Origin: Sulfuritalea sp.
GTDB taxonomy: Bacteria > Pseudomonadota > Gammaproteobacteria > Burkholderiales > Rhodocyclaceae
Direction: 5' to 3'
DNA: 64,000 bases
Assembly: GCA_023700805.1 (NCBI GenBank)
Contig: JAMPYF010000005.1
Coordinates: forward strand, 1 to 64,000
The notes beneath the pieces were generated by a model that was not told where the DNA came from, ran no database searches, and saw only the letters and a list, made by a program, of their open reading frames with translations. Below are positions 45,537-53,565 of the stretch, in pieces (the stretch's first letter is position 1; the number at the start of each line of letters is the position of its first letter). The position numbers and the translations under genes were made by a program.

Positions 45537-46933
45537 GGCGCGTCGAGAGCTTCGTGCGCCACCGGCTCCGGCACGATGCCGTTGTCCTCGGGCAGGCGCG
45601 GCAGGTCGAGGAAGCCGAGGCGCGCGGAAGCGGCACGCGCGGCGAGTTCGTCGATCGCGGCGGCGGTGGCCGCCAGGTTCGTCGCGGCGCGCGCCGTGAG
45701 CTTCCGATCGAGCCAGAGACTGTGCGCCGCGTAGTCGGCGAGCTGCATGCGCTGCGCGGCAATCTCCGCGGCATAGCCGGCGATGCGTTCGCGCAGGGCA
45801 TCGACCTGCCGCACGCGGGCGCCGATGTGCGACTCGCCGTAGCGCCGGCGCCGGCTGTAACTCATGCGCGGCGCGGCGGCGCCGCCCTTGGCGTCGCCGA
45901 CCTGGTCGGCCAGTTCGGCGGCGCTGAATTTGAGACGGCCGGTCTCGTCGTAGTCGAGATCATTGGCCTTGAGTTCCGCGTCGAGCTGACCCTCGAAGGC
46001 CTCGACCACGCGCGTCAGGCGTTGCGGCGAAAACGCCTCGCGCACCCCGAGCCGGGCCGCCAGCCAGTCGGCCACGGCGGCCTGGCGCGGCGCATCGGGC
46101 GCGGTCAGCCAGGGCAGCAGCAGCAGGTCCCACAGCGCCACGGCCGGGCGGTCCTCGCTCGCCGCGGCCACGCGCAACAGCCAGACAATCTTGACCCAGC
46201 GCCGGTCCGAGACGTAAATCTGCTGCCCGCCGAAGCGCTCGCGCAGTTCGGCCAGCACGGCGACGAATGCGTCGGGAATCGCGACGCCGGCGGCATCCTG
46301 GGCCAGTCGCGCCAGATCCGCGCGGTCCAGGGCCAGCTCGCGCGCCGGCGGCGTCCAGCTCTTGCCGCGCCCGGCGTCGAGCAGCGAGGCGAAGCCCTCG
46401 GCGCTGACCGCGGCCACCGGCAGGCGCACCAGGAAGCGGTCGAAGAAGGCCTCGGCGATCTCGTCTTCCGGCACCTCGTTGGTGGCGCCGACGGCGCTGA
46501 TCAGCGGGCAGCGCTGGCGGCCGGCGCCGTTGTCGAATTCGCGTTCGTTGAGCAGGGTCAGCAGGGCATTCAGGATCGCGCTGTTGGCCTTGAACACCTC
46601 GTCGATGAAGGCGATCGAGGCGTCGGGCAGGAAGCCGGCGGTGTGCCGCTCATAGCGGTCCTCCTCCAGCGCCTTGATCGACAGCGGGCCGAACAGCTCC
46701 TCGGGCACCGAGAAGCGCGTCAGCAGGCGCTCGAAATAGCCGGCATCGCGGAATGCCGTGTGCAGGCGGCGCGCCAGCTCGCTCTTGGCGGTGCCCGGCG
46801 GGCCGATGAACAGGGTGTGCTCGCCGGCCAGCGCGGCGAGCAGGCAGAGCCGTACGCTCTGGCAGCGCTCGATCATGCCGGATTCCAGCAGGTCGATGAT
46901 GGCTCTGAGGCGGACTTGGCGATCGGGCTGCAT
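45533..46933 (-). CDS. ravA: RavA-like MoxR-family AAA+ ATPase
   Basis: The 466-residue protein is a MoxR AAA+ ATPase of the RavA group: Walker A GPPGTAKS (44-51), RFSVPEELFGPLSIKALEED, Walker B IAFIDEVFKANSA, sensor 1 SAVGATNEVPEDEIAEAFFDRF, and YVSDRRWVKIVWLLRVAA. It probably remodels partners together with the VWA protein encoded next. The ATG at 46933 gives the family N-terminus, but no purine ribosome site precedes it; the frame remains open upstream. Confidence 0.85.
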   Translation of the reverse strand: MQPDRQVRLRAIIDLLESGMIERCQSVRLCLLAALAGEHTLFIGPPGTAKSELARRLHTAFRDAGYFERLLTRFSVPEELFGPLSIKALEEDRYERHTAGFLPDASIAFIDEVFKANSAILNALLTLLNEREFDNGAGRQRCPLISAVGATNEVPEDEIAEAFFDRFLVRLPVAAVSAEGFASLLDAGRGKSWTPPARELALDRADLARLAQDAAGVAIPDAFVAVLAELRERFGGQQIYVSDRRWVKIVWLLRVAAASEDRPAVALWDLLLLPWLTAPDAPRQAAVADWLAARLGVREAFSPQRLTRVVEAFEGQLDAELKANDLDYDETGRLKFSAAELADQVGDAKGGAAAPRMSYSRRRRYGESHIGARVRQVDALRERIAGYAAEIAAQRMQLADYAAHSLWLDRKLTARAATNLAATAAAIDELAARAASARLGFLDLPRLPEDNGIVPEPVAHEALDAP

Positions 46934-47003
46934 CAGGAGGGTGCTCGCATGCAGGAAATTCAGCGTCCGCCCGCGCGGAACCCGGAGCCGGGAGGCCGAC
47001 GCT

Positions 47004-48083
47004 TCACGTCGCGGTCTCCTTATTCGCGGCGAGCGCCGGCGGCGCCAGGTCGGCGGATGTCCATTCCATGACAAGGCGATAGCCGACGGCGAGCAGGGTC
47101 GGCCCGAGGAAGGCGCCGATCACGCCGAATGCCACCACGCCGCCCAGCACGCCGAGGAACACGATGGCAAACGGCAGGCTGGCGCCGCGGCTGATGATCA
47201 GCGGCTTGATCAGGTTATCGACCATGCTGACGACGAAGAAACCCCAGACCAGGACGAACACCGCCCAGCCCGGCCGGCCCTGCTGGAACAGCCAGATGGC
47301 CGCGCCGCCCCAGACCAGCGGCGGTCCCACCGGTACCACGGAAAGAAAGAAGGTCGCCACGCCCAGCAGCACGGCGCCCGGCACGCCGGCGACGGCGAAG
47401 CCGACGGTGGCCAGCACCCCCTGCGCCAAGCCGGTGCCGAGGATGCCGTAGATCACCCCGCTCACCGTGCCGCGCGCAATGCGCATGAAATAGGTGGCGC
47501 GTTCGCCCGTGAGACGCTTCAGGGCGACGACCAGACGCCGCGCGAGGGCCTCGCCATGGACGAAAAAGAAGAAGGCCAGGAAGATCGAAATGGCGATGTC
47601 GAGCACGCCGCGCCCGACCACCCGCCCGGCCACCAGCGCGACCTCCTGGGCAGGCTTGGCCAGCTTTTCCAGTTCCTCGATCAGGCGCTGCCCGTTGTGG
47701 GCAAACCTCTGCCAGTAGTCGTGCATCGACTGCCCCACCAGCGGCAGGTCCGCCAGCCATCCCGGCGCGTCGGGCAGGCCGTCCTTGAACAGCGCAGAGG
47801 CGGCGCGACCGAGTTCGGCGACGTTGTCCGCGAGGGCCAGGGCGACTGCCACCAGGGGTCCGAGCAGCACCAGGGTCACCAGCAGCGTCATCAGCAGGGC
47901 GGCGAGGATGCGCCGCCCGCCCGCCAACCGGTCCAGCCTGAGGAAGCCGGGCCAGCTGGTCGAGACCAGGATGGCGGCCCAGACCAGGGCGGTGAGGAAG
48001 GGCCACAGCACCAGAATGCAACCGACCCCGAGCAGCGCGAGGGCGAGGAAAACCAGGACACGATCGGAAGCGGGACTTTGCAT
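47004..48083 (-). CDS. AI-2E family membrane permease
   Basis: The 359-residue protein has about eight membrane helices and the AI-2E family pattern: paired N-terminal helices (VLVFLALALLGVGCILVLWP), a long amphipathic loop (about 80-150), then GTGLAQGVLATVGFAVAGVP, FLSVVPVGPPLVWGGAAI and VDNLIKPLII. Members include autoinducer-2 exporters and Na+/H+ antiporters, so substrate is open. The ATG at 48083 begins just before the first helix. It is on the ravA strand, 70 nt upstream of it. Confidence 0.85.
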   Translation of the reverse strand: MQSPASDRVLVFLALALLGVGCILVLWPFLTALVWAAILVSTSWPGFLRLDRLAGGRRILAALLMTLLVTLVLLGPLVAVALALADNVAELGRAASALFKDGLPDAPGWLADLPLVGQSMHDYWQRFAHNGQRLIEELEKLAKPAQEVALVAGRVVGRGVLDIAISIFLAFFFFVHGEALARRLVVALKRLTGERATYFMRIARGTVSGVIYGILGTGLAQGVLATVGFAVAGVPGAVLLGVATFFLSVVPVGPPLVWGGAAIWLFQQGRPGWAVFVLVWGFFVVSMVDNLIKPLIISRGASLPFAIVFLGVLGGVVAFGVIGAFLGPTLLAVGYRLVMEWTSADLAPPALAANKETAT

Positions 48084-48114
48084 GGGCACCACTGAGCGGT
48101 CGGAAAAGCGGCAA

Positions 48115-50811
48115 TTATGGCCCAAGCGGGCCGCCGCGCCGGGACGGATGGCCGGCGGCAGTGTCCTGCAGCCAGCGCAGCACGCTTGCATGGAACACCT
48201 CGGGCTTCAGCGGCTTGCCGACGTGGTCGTCCATGCCGGCCTTGAGGCAGCGCTGGCGATCCTCGTCGCTGGCGTCGGCGGACATGGCGAGGATAGGGAT
48301 CGCCGCAAGTCCCGACAGCAGCCGGATCGCGCGGGCGGCTTCGAGTCCGTCCATGACCGGCAACTGCATGTCCATCAGGATCAACGCGTAATCGGCCTGG
48401 CTCGCCAGTTCGACCGCCGCCGCCCCATTGCCGGCGACGTCCGCCGCCAGGCCGGCGTCTTCGAGCAGGAAGACCGCGACTTCGCGGCTCACCAGGTCGT
48501 CATCGACCACCAGGACGCGCGTACCGGCAAAGCCCTGGGCCAGCATTTCCCGCGCCGGCAGATCCTCCGCGGCCGTGCCGGCCTCCTCGACGCCGCGCCG
48601 CAGCCGCGCAGTCGCCCAGAAACGGCTGCCGACGCCCTCCTCGCTGACCACGCCCGCGTCGCCGCCCATCAGCCGGGCAATCCGCTTCGAAATGGCCAGA
48701 CCGAGCCCGATGCCGCCGTACTTGCGGGTGGAGGATTCATCGACCTGGCTGAAGGCGCTGAACAGCCGCTCCTGCTGCGCGGCGCTCAGGCCTATGCCCT
48801 GGTCGCTGACCTCGATCCGCAGCAGGACACTGAGGCTGTCCTGCTCGACGGCGGCGGCGTGCACCCGGATCTCGCCGTGGTCGGAGAACTTGACCGCATT
48901 GCCGACATAATTGAGCAGCACCTGGCGCAGACGCAAGGCATCGCCGCGCAGCATCGCGGGCAGCGCCGGGTCGATCTCCCTGCCGAGCCGCAATCCCTGC
49001 GCCTGCGCCGCGGACTCCAGCATGCGCAGCACCTCGTCGATCACTTCGGGCAGGGTAAAGTTTCTTTCCGCCAGCGTCATGCGGTCGGCCTCGATCCTCG
49101 AAATGTCGAGCACGTCGTCGATCACGGCGAGCAGGTGCTGCGCCGCCGCCATGCTCTTGCCGAGTTGATCGATCTGCCGCGAATCCGTGGCCCGGCGCAG
49201 GGCCAGGCTGGTCATGCCCATGATCGCGTTCATCGGCGTGTACAGTTCATGGCTCATGTTGGTCAGGAACACGCTCTTGGCGCGGTTGGCGGCTTCGGCG
49301 GCATCCCTGGCCTGCGCCAGTTCGGCGGTGCGCGAGAACACCAGTTCCTCGAGGTGGTGCCGATGCTGGTCGAGTTCGGCCTGGGCCAGCTTGCGTGCCG
49401 TGATGTCGCTGATGAAGCCGTGCCAGAGCACCGAACCGTCGGCTTCGCGCTGCGGGATCGCATTGCCCAGCAGCCACAGCGGCGCCTCGCCGGCGAAGCG
49501 GAGCCGGTACTCGTTGTGCCACGGCGCCAGCTTCGCCGCCGATTCGTCGAGCGAAGCCAGGTGCTGCGCCAGGTCGTCCGGGTGCACCGCGGCGAACAGC
49601 GGCGACGCGTCTTCGCGCACGTCTTCAGGCCCGATGCGGTAGATCTCGCGCAGCGCGTCGCTGGCGTAAGGTACGCAGGAGCGGCCGTCGGGATGCCGGC
49701 GCAGTTCGTACACGACGCCCGGCACCCGGCTGGCGATGCGCTGCAGGCGGCACAGGGCCTCCTCCTGCGCCGCCGCCACCGCCGCTATGCCCACCATCCG
49801 CTCGCGATGCCAGATCCGCTCCTTCTCGGCGCCTTGCTCCTGCGCCAGGGCCTGGGCGTCGATGTTGCTTTGACCGCGGCGCACGATGAACAACAGGGCC
49901 AGGAACAGCATGGCGAGCACGCCGCCGACGATGCCGAGGAACTGGATGGAACTCTCGGCGACCTTTTCCACGTCTCGCTTCGCGCCCTGCTCGATCTTGT
50001 CCTGGTTGGCCGCGACGATACCCGCGATCTGCGCCGAGCTGGCATTGACCTGGCTCAGAAAGGGTGTGACGTCGGCATAGACCTCGAACACGCCGACCAC
50101 CTCTTTGCTGCCGGGACGGCGCACCGGGATGTAGCTCGACAGCAGATCCCGGTTCTCGACCAGGCCTTCGAAGGCGCTGAACTGGTCGCGATGCGTGAGT
50201 TCGCTGGCCGCCTTGCCCGCCGCAGCGGAACGCCAGCCGGCATTGTCGGCCTTGTCCTCCCCGATCTGGGCATGCTCCGAGGAGTAGATCGTCAGCCCGC
50301 GCATGTCGTAGACCTTGATCTTGAACACGCTGCTGTCCTGCATCGCGGCGGCGGTGCGCCGGTCGAGCGCGGCGAAGCCGGGCAGCGCCCGTATCCTGCT
50401 GCCCAGTTCGGCTGCGCAGTCCCGCCGCGCGGCGGCCCGGCAGTCCCCGGCGCGCAGCGCCTGCACGCGCGCCGCAAACGGGGCGAAGTCGGAGTCCCAG
50501 AGCATGTTGGCAAACAGCTTGGTCAGATTGACGTTGGCCTGCTGCTGCGTCGCCACCAGGCTGGCCTTGGCGGCCTGCTCGGTCTTGCCGGACAGGTCCG
50601 ACTGAACTTCGCGCAGGAACGCCGACTGGCTGCGCTGGACATCGGCAAAGAAGGCGACTTCCCGGTCCTGGAGGAAGGAAATAACGGCGCCGATGACGAG
50701 GAAGGAGCTCAGGCCGGCTATCGTGAAGTAGCGCAGCAGGCGGAAGCGGTATACCGTTCTGCGCTGCGGGGCGGCGCTTTCCTTTTTCTGCGAGGCGGGG
50801 ACGGAGTTCAT
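48115..50811 (-). CDS. Membrane hybrid histidine kinase with PAS and receiver domains
   Basis: The 898-residue protein has TM1 (about 27-47), a periplasmic sensor (50-285) of Cache-like type (SSVFKIKVYDMRGLTIYSSE), TM2 (about 290-312), PAS/PAC (about 350-475), HisKA with NMSHELYTPMNAIMG, HATPase (DQGIGLSAAQ, GGIGLGLAIS) and a receiver with acceptor Asp in LILMDMQLPVMDG. The H-box has Tyr where Arg is usual (HELYTP), an oddity that may alter kinase activity. The ATG at 50811 is used; a TTG at 50865 would overlap the dnaQ stop (TTGA) and is also possible. It follows dnaQ on the same strand. Confidence 0.88.
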   Translation of the reverse strand: MNSVPASQKKESAAPQRRTVYRFRLLRYFTIAGLSSFLVIGAVISFLQDREVAFFADVQRSQSAFLREVQSDLSGKTEQAAKASLVATQQQANVNLTKLFANMLWDSDFAPFAARVQALRAGDCRAAARRDCAAELGSRIRALPGFAALDRRTAAAMQDSSVFKIKVYDMRGLTIYSSEHAQIGEDKADNAGWRSAAAGKAASELTHRDQFSAFEGLVENRDLLSSYIPVRRPGSKEVVGVFEVYADVTPFLSQVNASSAQIAGIVAANQDKIEQGAKRDVEKVAESSIQFLGIVGGVLAMLFLALLFIVRRGQSNIDAQALAQEQGAEKERIWHRERMVGIAAVAAAQEEALCRLQRIASRVPGVVYELRRHPDGRSCVPYASDALREIYRIGPEDVREDASPLFAAVHPDDLAQHLASLDESAAKLAPWHNEYRLRFAGEAPLWLLGNAIPQREADGSVLWHGFISDITARKLAQAELDQHRHHLEELVFSRTAELAQARDAAEAANRAKSVFLTNMSHELYTPMNAIMGMTSLALRRATDSRQIDQLGKSMAAAQHLLAVIDDVLDISRIEADRMTLAERNFTLPEVIDEVLRMLESAAQAQGLRLGREIDPALPAMLRGDALRLRQVLLNYVGNAVKFSDHGEIRVHAAAVEQDSLSVLLRIEVSDQGIGLSAAQQERLFSAFSQVDESSTRKYGGIGLGLAISKRIARLMGGDAGVVSEEGVGSRFWATARLRRGVEEAGTAAEDLPAREMLAQGFAGTRVLVVDDDLVSREVAVFLLEDAGLAADVAGNGAAAVELASQADYALILMDMQLPVMDGLEAARAIRLLSGLAAIPILAMSADASDEDRQRCLKAGMDDHVGKPLKPEVFHASVLRWLQDTAAGHPSRRGGPLGP

Positions 50812-50861
50812 CGTTCGGGACTCAGACTGGTCGCTCGGGTCGCTCACTCCGCCGCAGCGGC

Positions 50862-51572
50862 TCAACCCGGCGTCGCCGCCTCAAGATCGCGCCAGAGACA
50901 ACGCCCCTTGCTCTCCTTGGCGATCTCGGCCAGCACGCGCTCATGCTCGGCCAGCTCGTCCGCGCTGGCGCGCAGCACCACCAGCGGCGGGCGCTGGCGC
51001 GTGCCGCCGGCCGTGTAGTCGATGACCGGGCTGTCGAATTCGATCTCCAGCGAGTTCTGGCCGCGCGTCATGCCCAGGTAGACCTCGGCCAGGAGTTCGG
51101 CATCGAGCAGCGCGCCATGCAGCTGGCGGCCGGAATTGTCCACGCCGAACTCGGCGCACAGCGCGTTGAGGTTGTTCTTCTTGCCCGGCCGCATGTCGCG
51201 CGCCATGCGCAGCGTGTCGATCACCTCGTGGCAGAGTTGCTCGACGCCGTCCAGCTTGAGCAGTCCGAGTTCGTTGTTGAGGAAGCCGACGTCGAAGGCC
51301 GCGTTGTGTATCACGAGGTCGGCGCCGCGGATGAACTCGATGAAGTCGGCGGCGACCTCGGCGAACTTCGGCTTGTCGGCGAGGAACTCGTTGGTCAGGC
51401 CGTGGATCGCGATCGCGCCCGGATCGATTTCGCGCTCCGGATTGAGGTAGGCGTGGAAGCGCTGGCCGGTGAGCTGGCGGCCGCGCAGCTCGACGCAGCC
51501 GATTTCGATGACGCGGTCGCCGGTGCGGAAATCCAGCCCCGTGGTTTCGGTGTCGAGTATGACCTTGCGCAT
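50862..51572 (-). CDS. dnaQ: DNA polymerase III epsilon subunit (proofreading exonuclease)
   Basis: The 236-residue protein is a DEDDh 3'-5' exonuclease: ExoI motif LDTETTG (Asp7, Glu9), ExoII with HNAAFDVGFLNNEL, ExoIII around HGALLDAELLAEVYL, plus a C-terminal segment for polymerase contact. It proofreads replication. It begins 3 nt after rnhA in the same operon, the classic rnhA-dnaQ arrangement (though in many genomes these are divergent). Confidence 0.95.
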   Translation of the reverse strand: MRKVILDTETTGLDFRTGDRVIEIGCVELRGRQLTGQRFHAYLNPEREIDPGAIAIHGLTNEFLADKPKFAEVAADFIEFIRGADLVIHNAAFDVGFLNNELGLLKLDGVEQLCHEVIDTLRMARDMRPGKKNNLNALCAEFGVDNSGRQLHGALLDAELLAEVYLGMTRGQNSLEIEFDSPVIDYTAGGTRQRPPLVVLRASADELAEHERVLAEIAKESKGRCLWRDLEAATPG

Positions 51573-51575
51573 GCG

Positions 51576-52013
51576 TCAGCCTCCGTTGCGCGCGAGCTCG
51601 ACGCCGCGCCGCGCCAGTACGTCGGCGCGTTCGTTCTCGACGTGACCGGCATGGCCCCTGACCCAGATCCATTCGATCTTGTGCTGCGCCGCGAGGCGGT
51701 CGAGTTCGCGCCACAGGTCCTCGTTCTTCACCGGCTGCTTGCCGGCGGTTTTCCAGCCGCGCCGCTTCCAGCCGTGGATCCATTCGCTGATGCCCTTCTG
51801 CACATACTGCGAATCGGTATGCACGCGCGCCTGCACCGGCCCCTTGAGGGCGCGCAGGGCCTCGATGACGGCCATCATTTCCATCCGGTTGTTGGTGGTC
51901 AATGCCTCGCCGCCGAACAGTTCCCTTTCGGTCTCGCCCTTGCGCAATATGGCGCCCCAGCCGCCGGGACCCGGATTGCCGCTGCAGGCGCCGTCGGTAA
52001 ATATTTCTATCAT
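51576..52013 (-). CDS. rnhA: Ribonuclease HI
   Basis: The 145-residue protein is a standard RNase HI: Asp7 in [17 protein letters not shown], Glu in [14 protein letters not shown], Asp in [11 protein letters not shown], the basic protrusion [13 protein letters not shown], and His in [17 protein letters not shown]. It removes RNA from RNA-DNA hybrids. The start overlaps the upstream methyltransferase stop by 4 nt. Confidence 0.96.
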   Translation of the reverse strand: MIEIFTDGACSGNPGPGGWGAILRKGETERELFGGEALTTNNRMEMMAVIEALRALKGPVQARVHTDSQYVQKGISEWIHGWKRRGWKTAGKQPVKNEDLWRELDRLAAQHKIEWIWVRGHAGHVENERADVLARRGVELARNGG

Positions 52014-52732
52014 TGATCCACTCTCTGGGTGACGGTTACGAGGGCCTTGGCGCGCGCCTTGCGGTCGCTCCAGGCCGGGGTGATCAGGCGCATGCCATGC
52101 TGGCGCTTGATCGCCTGGACTATATACACGGCGCCGGCAATCGGCCACCAGCGATCGCCGGCCACATCCATGAACTGGAAGCGGCGCAGCCATTTTTCCT
52201 GGGTCACGGCCGGCGCATAACAGCCGAAGGCGCCGGCCTGCATCTCGAAGCCGAGCAGCGAGAACCAGTCCTTCAGGCGCGGCACGGAGAGATACGCGCC
52301 GCGCCAGGGCGGCATGGCCTGGCGCCGCGACAGCCTGCGCCTGGCGCCCCACAGACTGAAGGGATTGAAGCCGGTGACGATCACATGGCCTTCGGGCACC
52401 AGCACGCGCTCCACCTCGCGCAGCACCTGGTGCGGATTGGCGTCGAATTCCAGGGTGTGCGGCATCACCACCAGATCGATGCTGTTCGCCGCAAAGGGAA
52501 GATAATGCAGGTCGGAGCGCACCTCCGAGGCGCCGTCGTAACGCCCGTCGTCGCAACGGAAGCGCAGCGGCATGCGATTGGCGCGCAGGAACGGATGGCT
52601 GGGCAGGGACAGCTGCACGGCGTTGAAGCCGAAGATGTCCGCCACCAGCAGGTCGTGCTTCTGTTGTTCCCAGTCGAGCACATACCGGCCGGCCGGCGTG
52701 TTCAACCAGTCCTCGAAACCCTGAATTGACAT
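52010..52732 (-). CDS. SAM-dependent methyltransferase (YafS-like)
   Basis: The 240-residue protein has a class I methyltransferase core: [20 protein letters not shown] at the N-terminus, [20 protein letters not shown] as the motif after strand 4, and [20 protein letters not shown]. Position between gloB and rnhA-dnaQ, as for yafS in E. coli, supports a YafS-like housekeeping role; the substrate is unknown. It diverges from gloB with only 27 nt between starts, so the promoters must overlap. Confidence 0.87.
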   Translation of the reverse strand: MSIQGFEDWLNTPAGRYVLDWEQQKHDLLVADIFGFNAVQLSLPSHPFLRANRMPLRFRCDDGRYDGASEVRSDLHYLPFAANSIDLVVMPHTLEFDANPHQVLREVERVLVPEGHVIVTGFNPFSLWGARRRLSRRQAMPPWRGAYLSVPRLKDWFSLLGFEMQAGAFGCYAPAVTQEKWLRRFQFMDVAGDRWWPIAGAVYIVQAIKRQHGMRLITPAWSDRKARAKALVTVTQRVDQ

Positions 52733-52759
52733 TGCGCCCCGTTGGGAGAAAATTGATTC

Positions 52760-53539
52760 ATGATTGAAATACTCGCCCTGCACGCTTTCGACGACAACTA
52801 CATCTGGCTGCTGCGCGCCGGCGGGCACGTCGCGGTGGTCGACCCGGGCGACGCCGCACCTGTGCTGCGCCATCTCGAAGCCAGCGGCGACCGCCTCTGT
52901 GCGATTCTCGCCACCCATCACCACGGCGACCACGTCGGCGGCCTGGCGGAACTTGTCGCCCGCTTTCCCGTTCCCGTCTTCGGCCCGTTGCTGGAGGACA
53001 TCCCCGGCGTGACGCAGGCGCTGGCCGGCGGCGAACGCATCGAACTGCCGCAGATCGGTACCGAATTCGAGATCATCGACGTGCCTGGACATACCCGTGG
53101 CCACATCGCCTATTATGGCCCAAGTCTCGGCGATGACGGCGCGCTGTTCTGCGGCGACACGCTGTTCGGCGCGGGCTGCGGGCGCCTGTTCGAAGGCACG
53201 CCGGCGCAGATGCATGCCTCCCTGGCCAGACTCGCCGCCTTGCCAGCGGCAACTCTGGTGTACTGCGCCCACGAATACACCCAGAGCAACCTGCGTTTCG
53301 CCATCGCGGTCGAGCCCGGCAGCATCGCCGTGCAGCGGCGCAGCGAGGAAGTCGCGGCGGAGCGCGCGGCGGGCCGCGCGACGATCCCGACGCGCATCCG
53401 CACCGAGCTCGAAACCAATCCCTTCCTGCGCTGGGACCAGCCTGCCGTGCGCGCCGCCGCAGCCAGCCGCCTCGGCCACGTGCCGGCCGACGCGGTGGAG
53501 ACTTTCGCCGCCATCCGCGAGTGGAAGAACCGCTTCTGA
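52760..53539 (+). CDS. gloB: Hydroxyacylglutathione hydrolase (glyoxalase II)
   Basis: The 259-residue protein is a metallo-beta-lactamase-fold glyoxalase II: metal motif THHHGDH (52-58), DVPGHTRGHIAYY, FCGDTLFGAGCGRLFEGTP, and YCAHEYTQSNLRFA, with the glutathione-binding C-domain ending NRF. It hydrolyses S-lactoylglutathione to D-lactate. A near copy of the dispersed motif (53232-53253, one mismatch) lies in LAALPAATLVY, antisense. Confidence 0.95.
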   Translation: MIEILALHAFDDNYIWLLRAGGHVAVVDPGDAAPVLRHLEASGDRLCAILATHHHGDHVGGLAELVARFPVPVFGPLLEDIPGVTQALAGGERIELPQIGTEFEIIDVPGHTRGHIAYYGPSLGDDGALFCGDTLFGAGCGRLFEGTPAQMHASLARLAALPAATLVYCAHEYTQSNLRFAIAVEPGSIAVQRRSEEVAAERAAGRATIPTRIRTELETNPFLRWDQPAVRAAAASRLGHVPADAVETFAAIREWKNRF

Positions 53540-53565
53540 CGCCGCACCCATCCCGAATCCACCCC

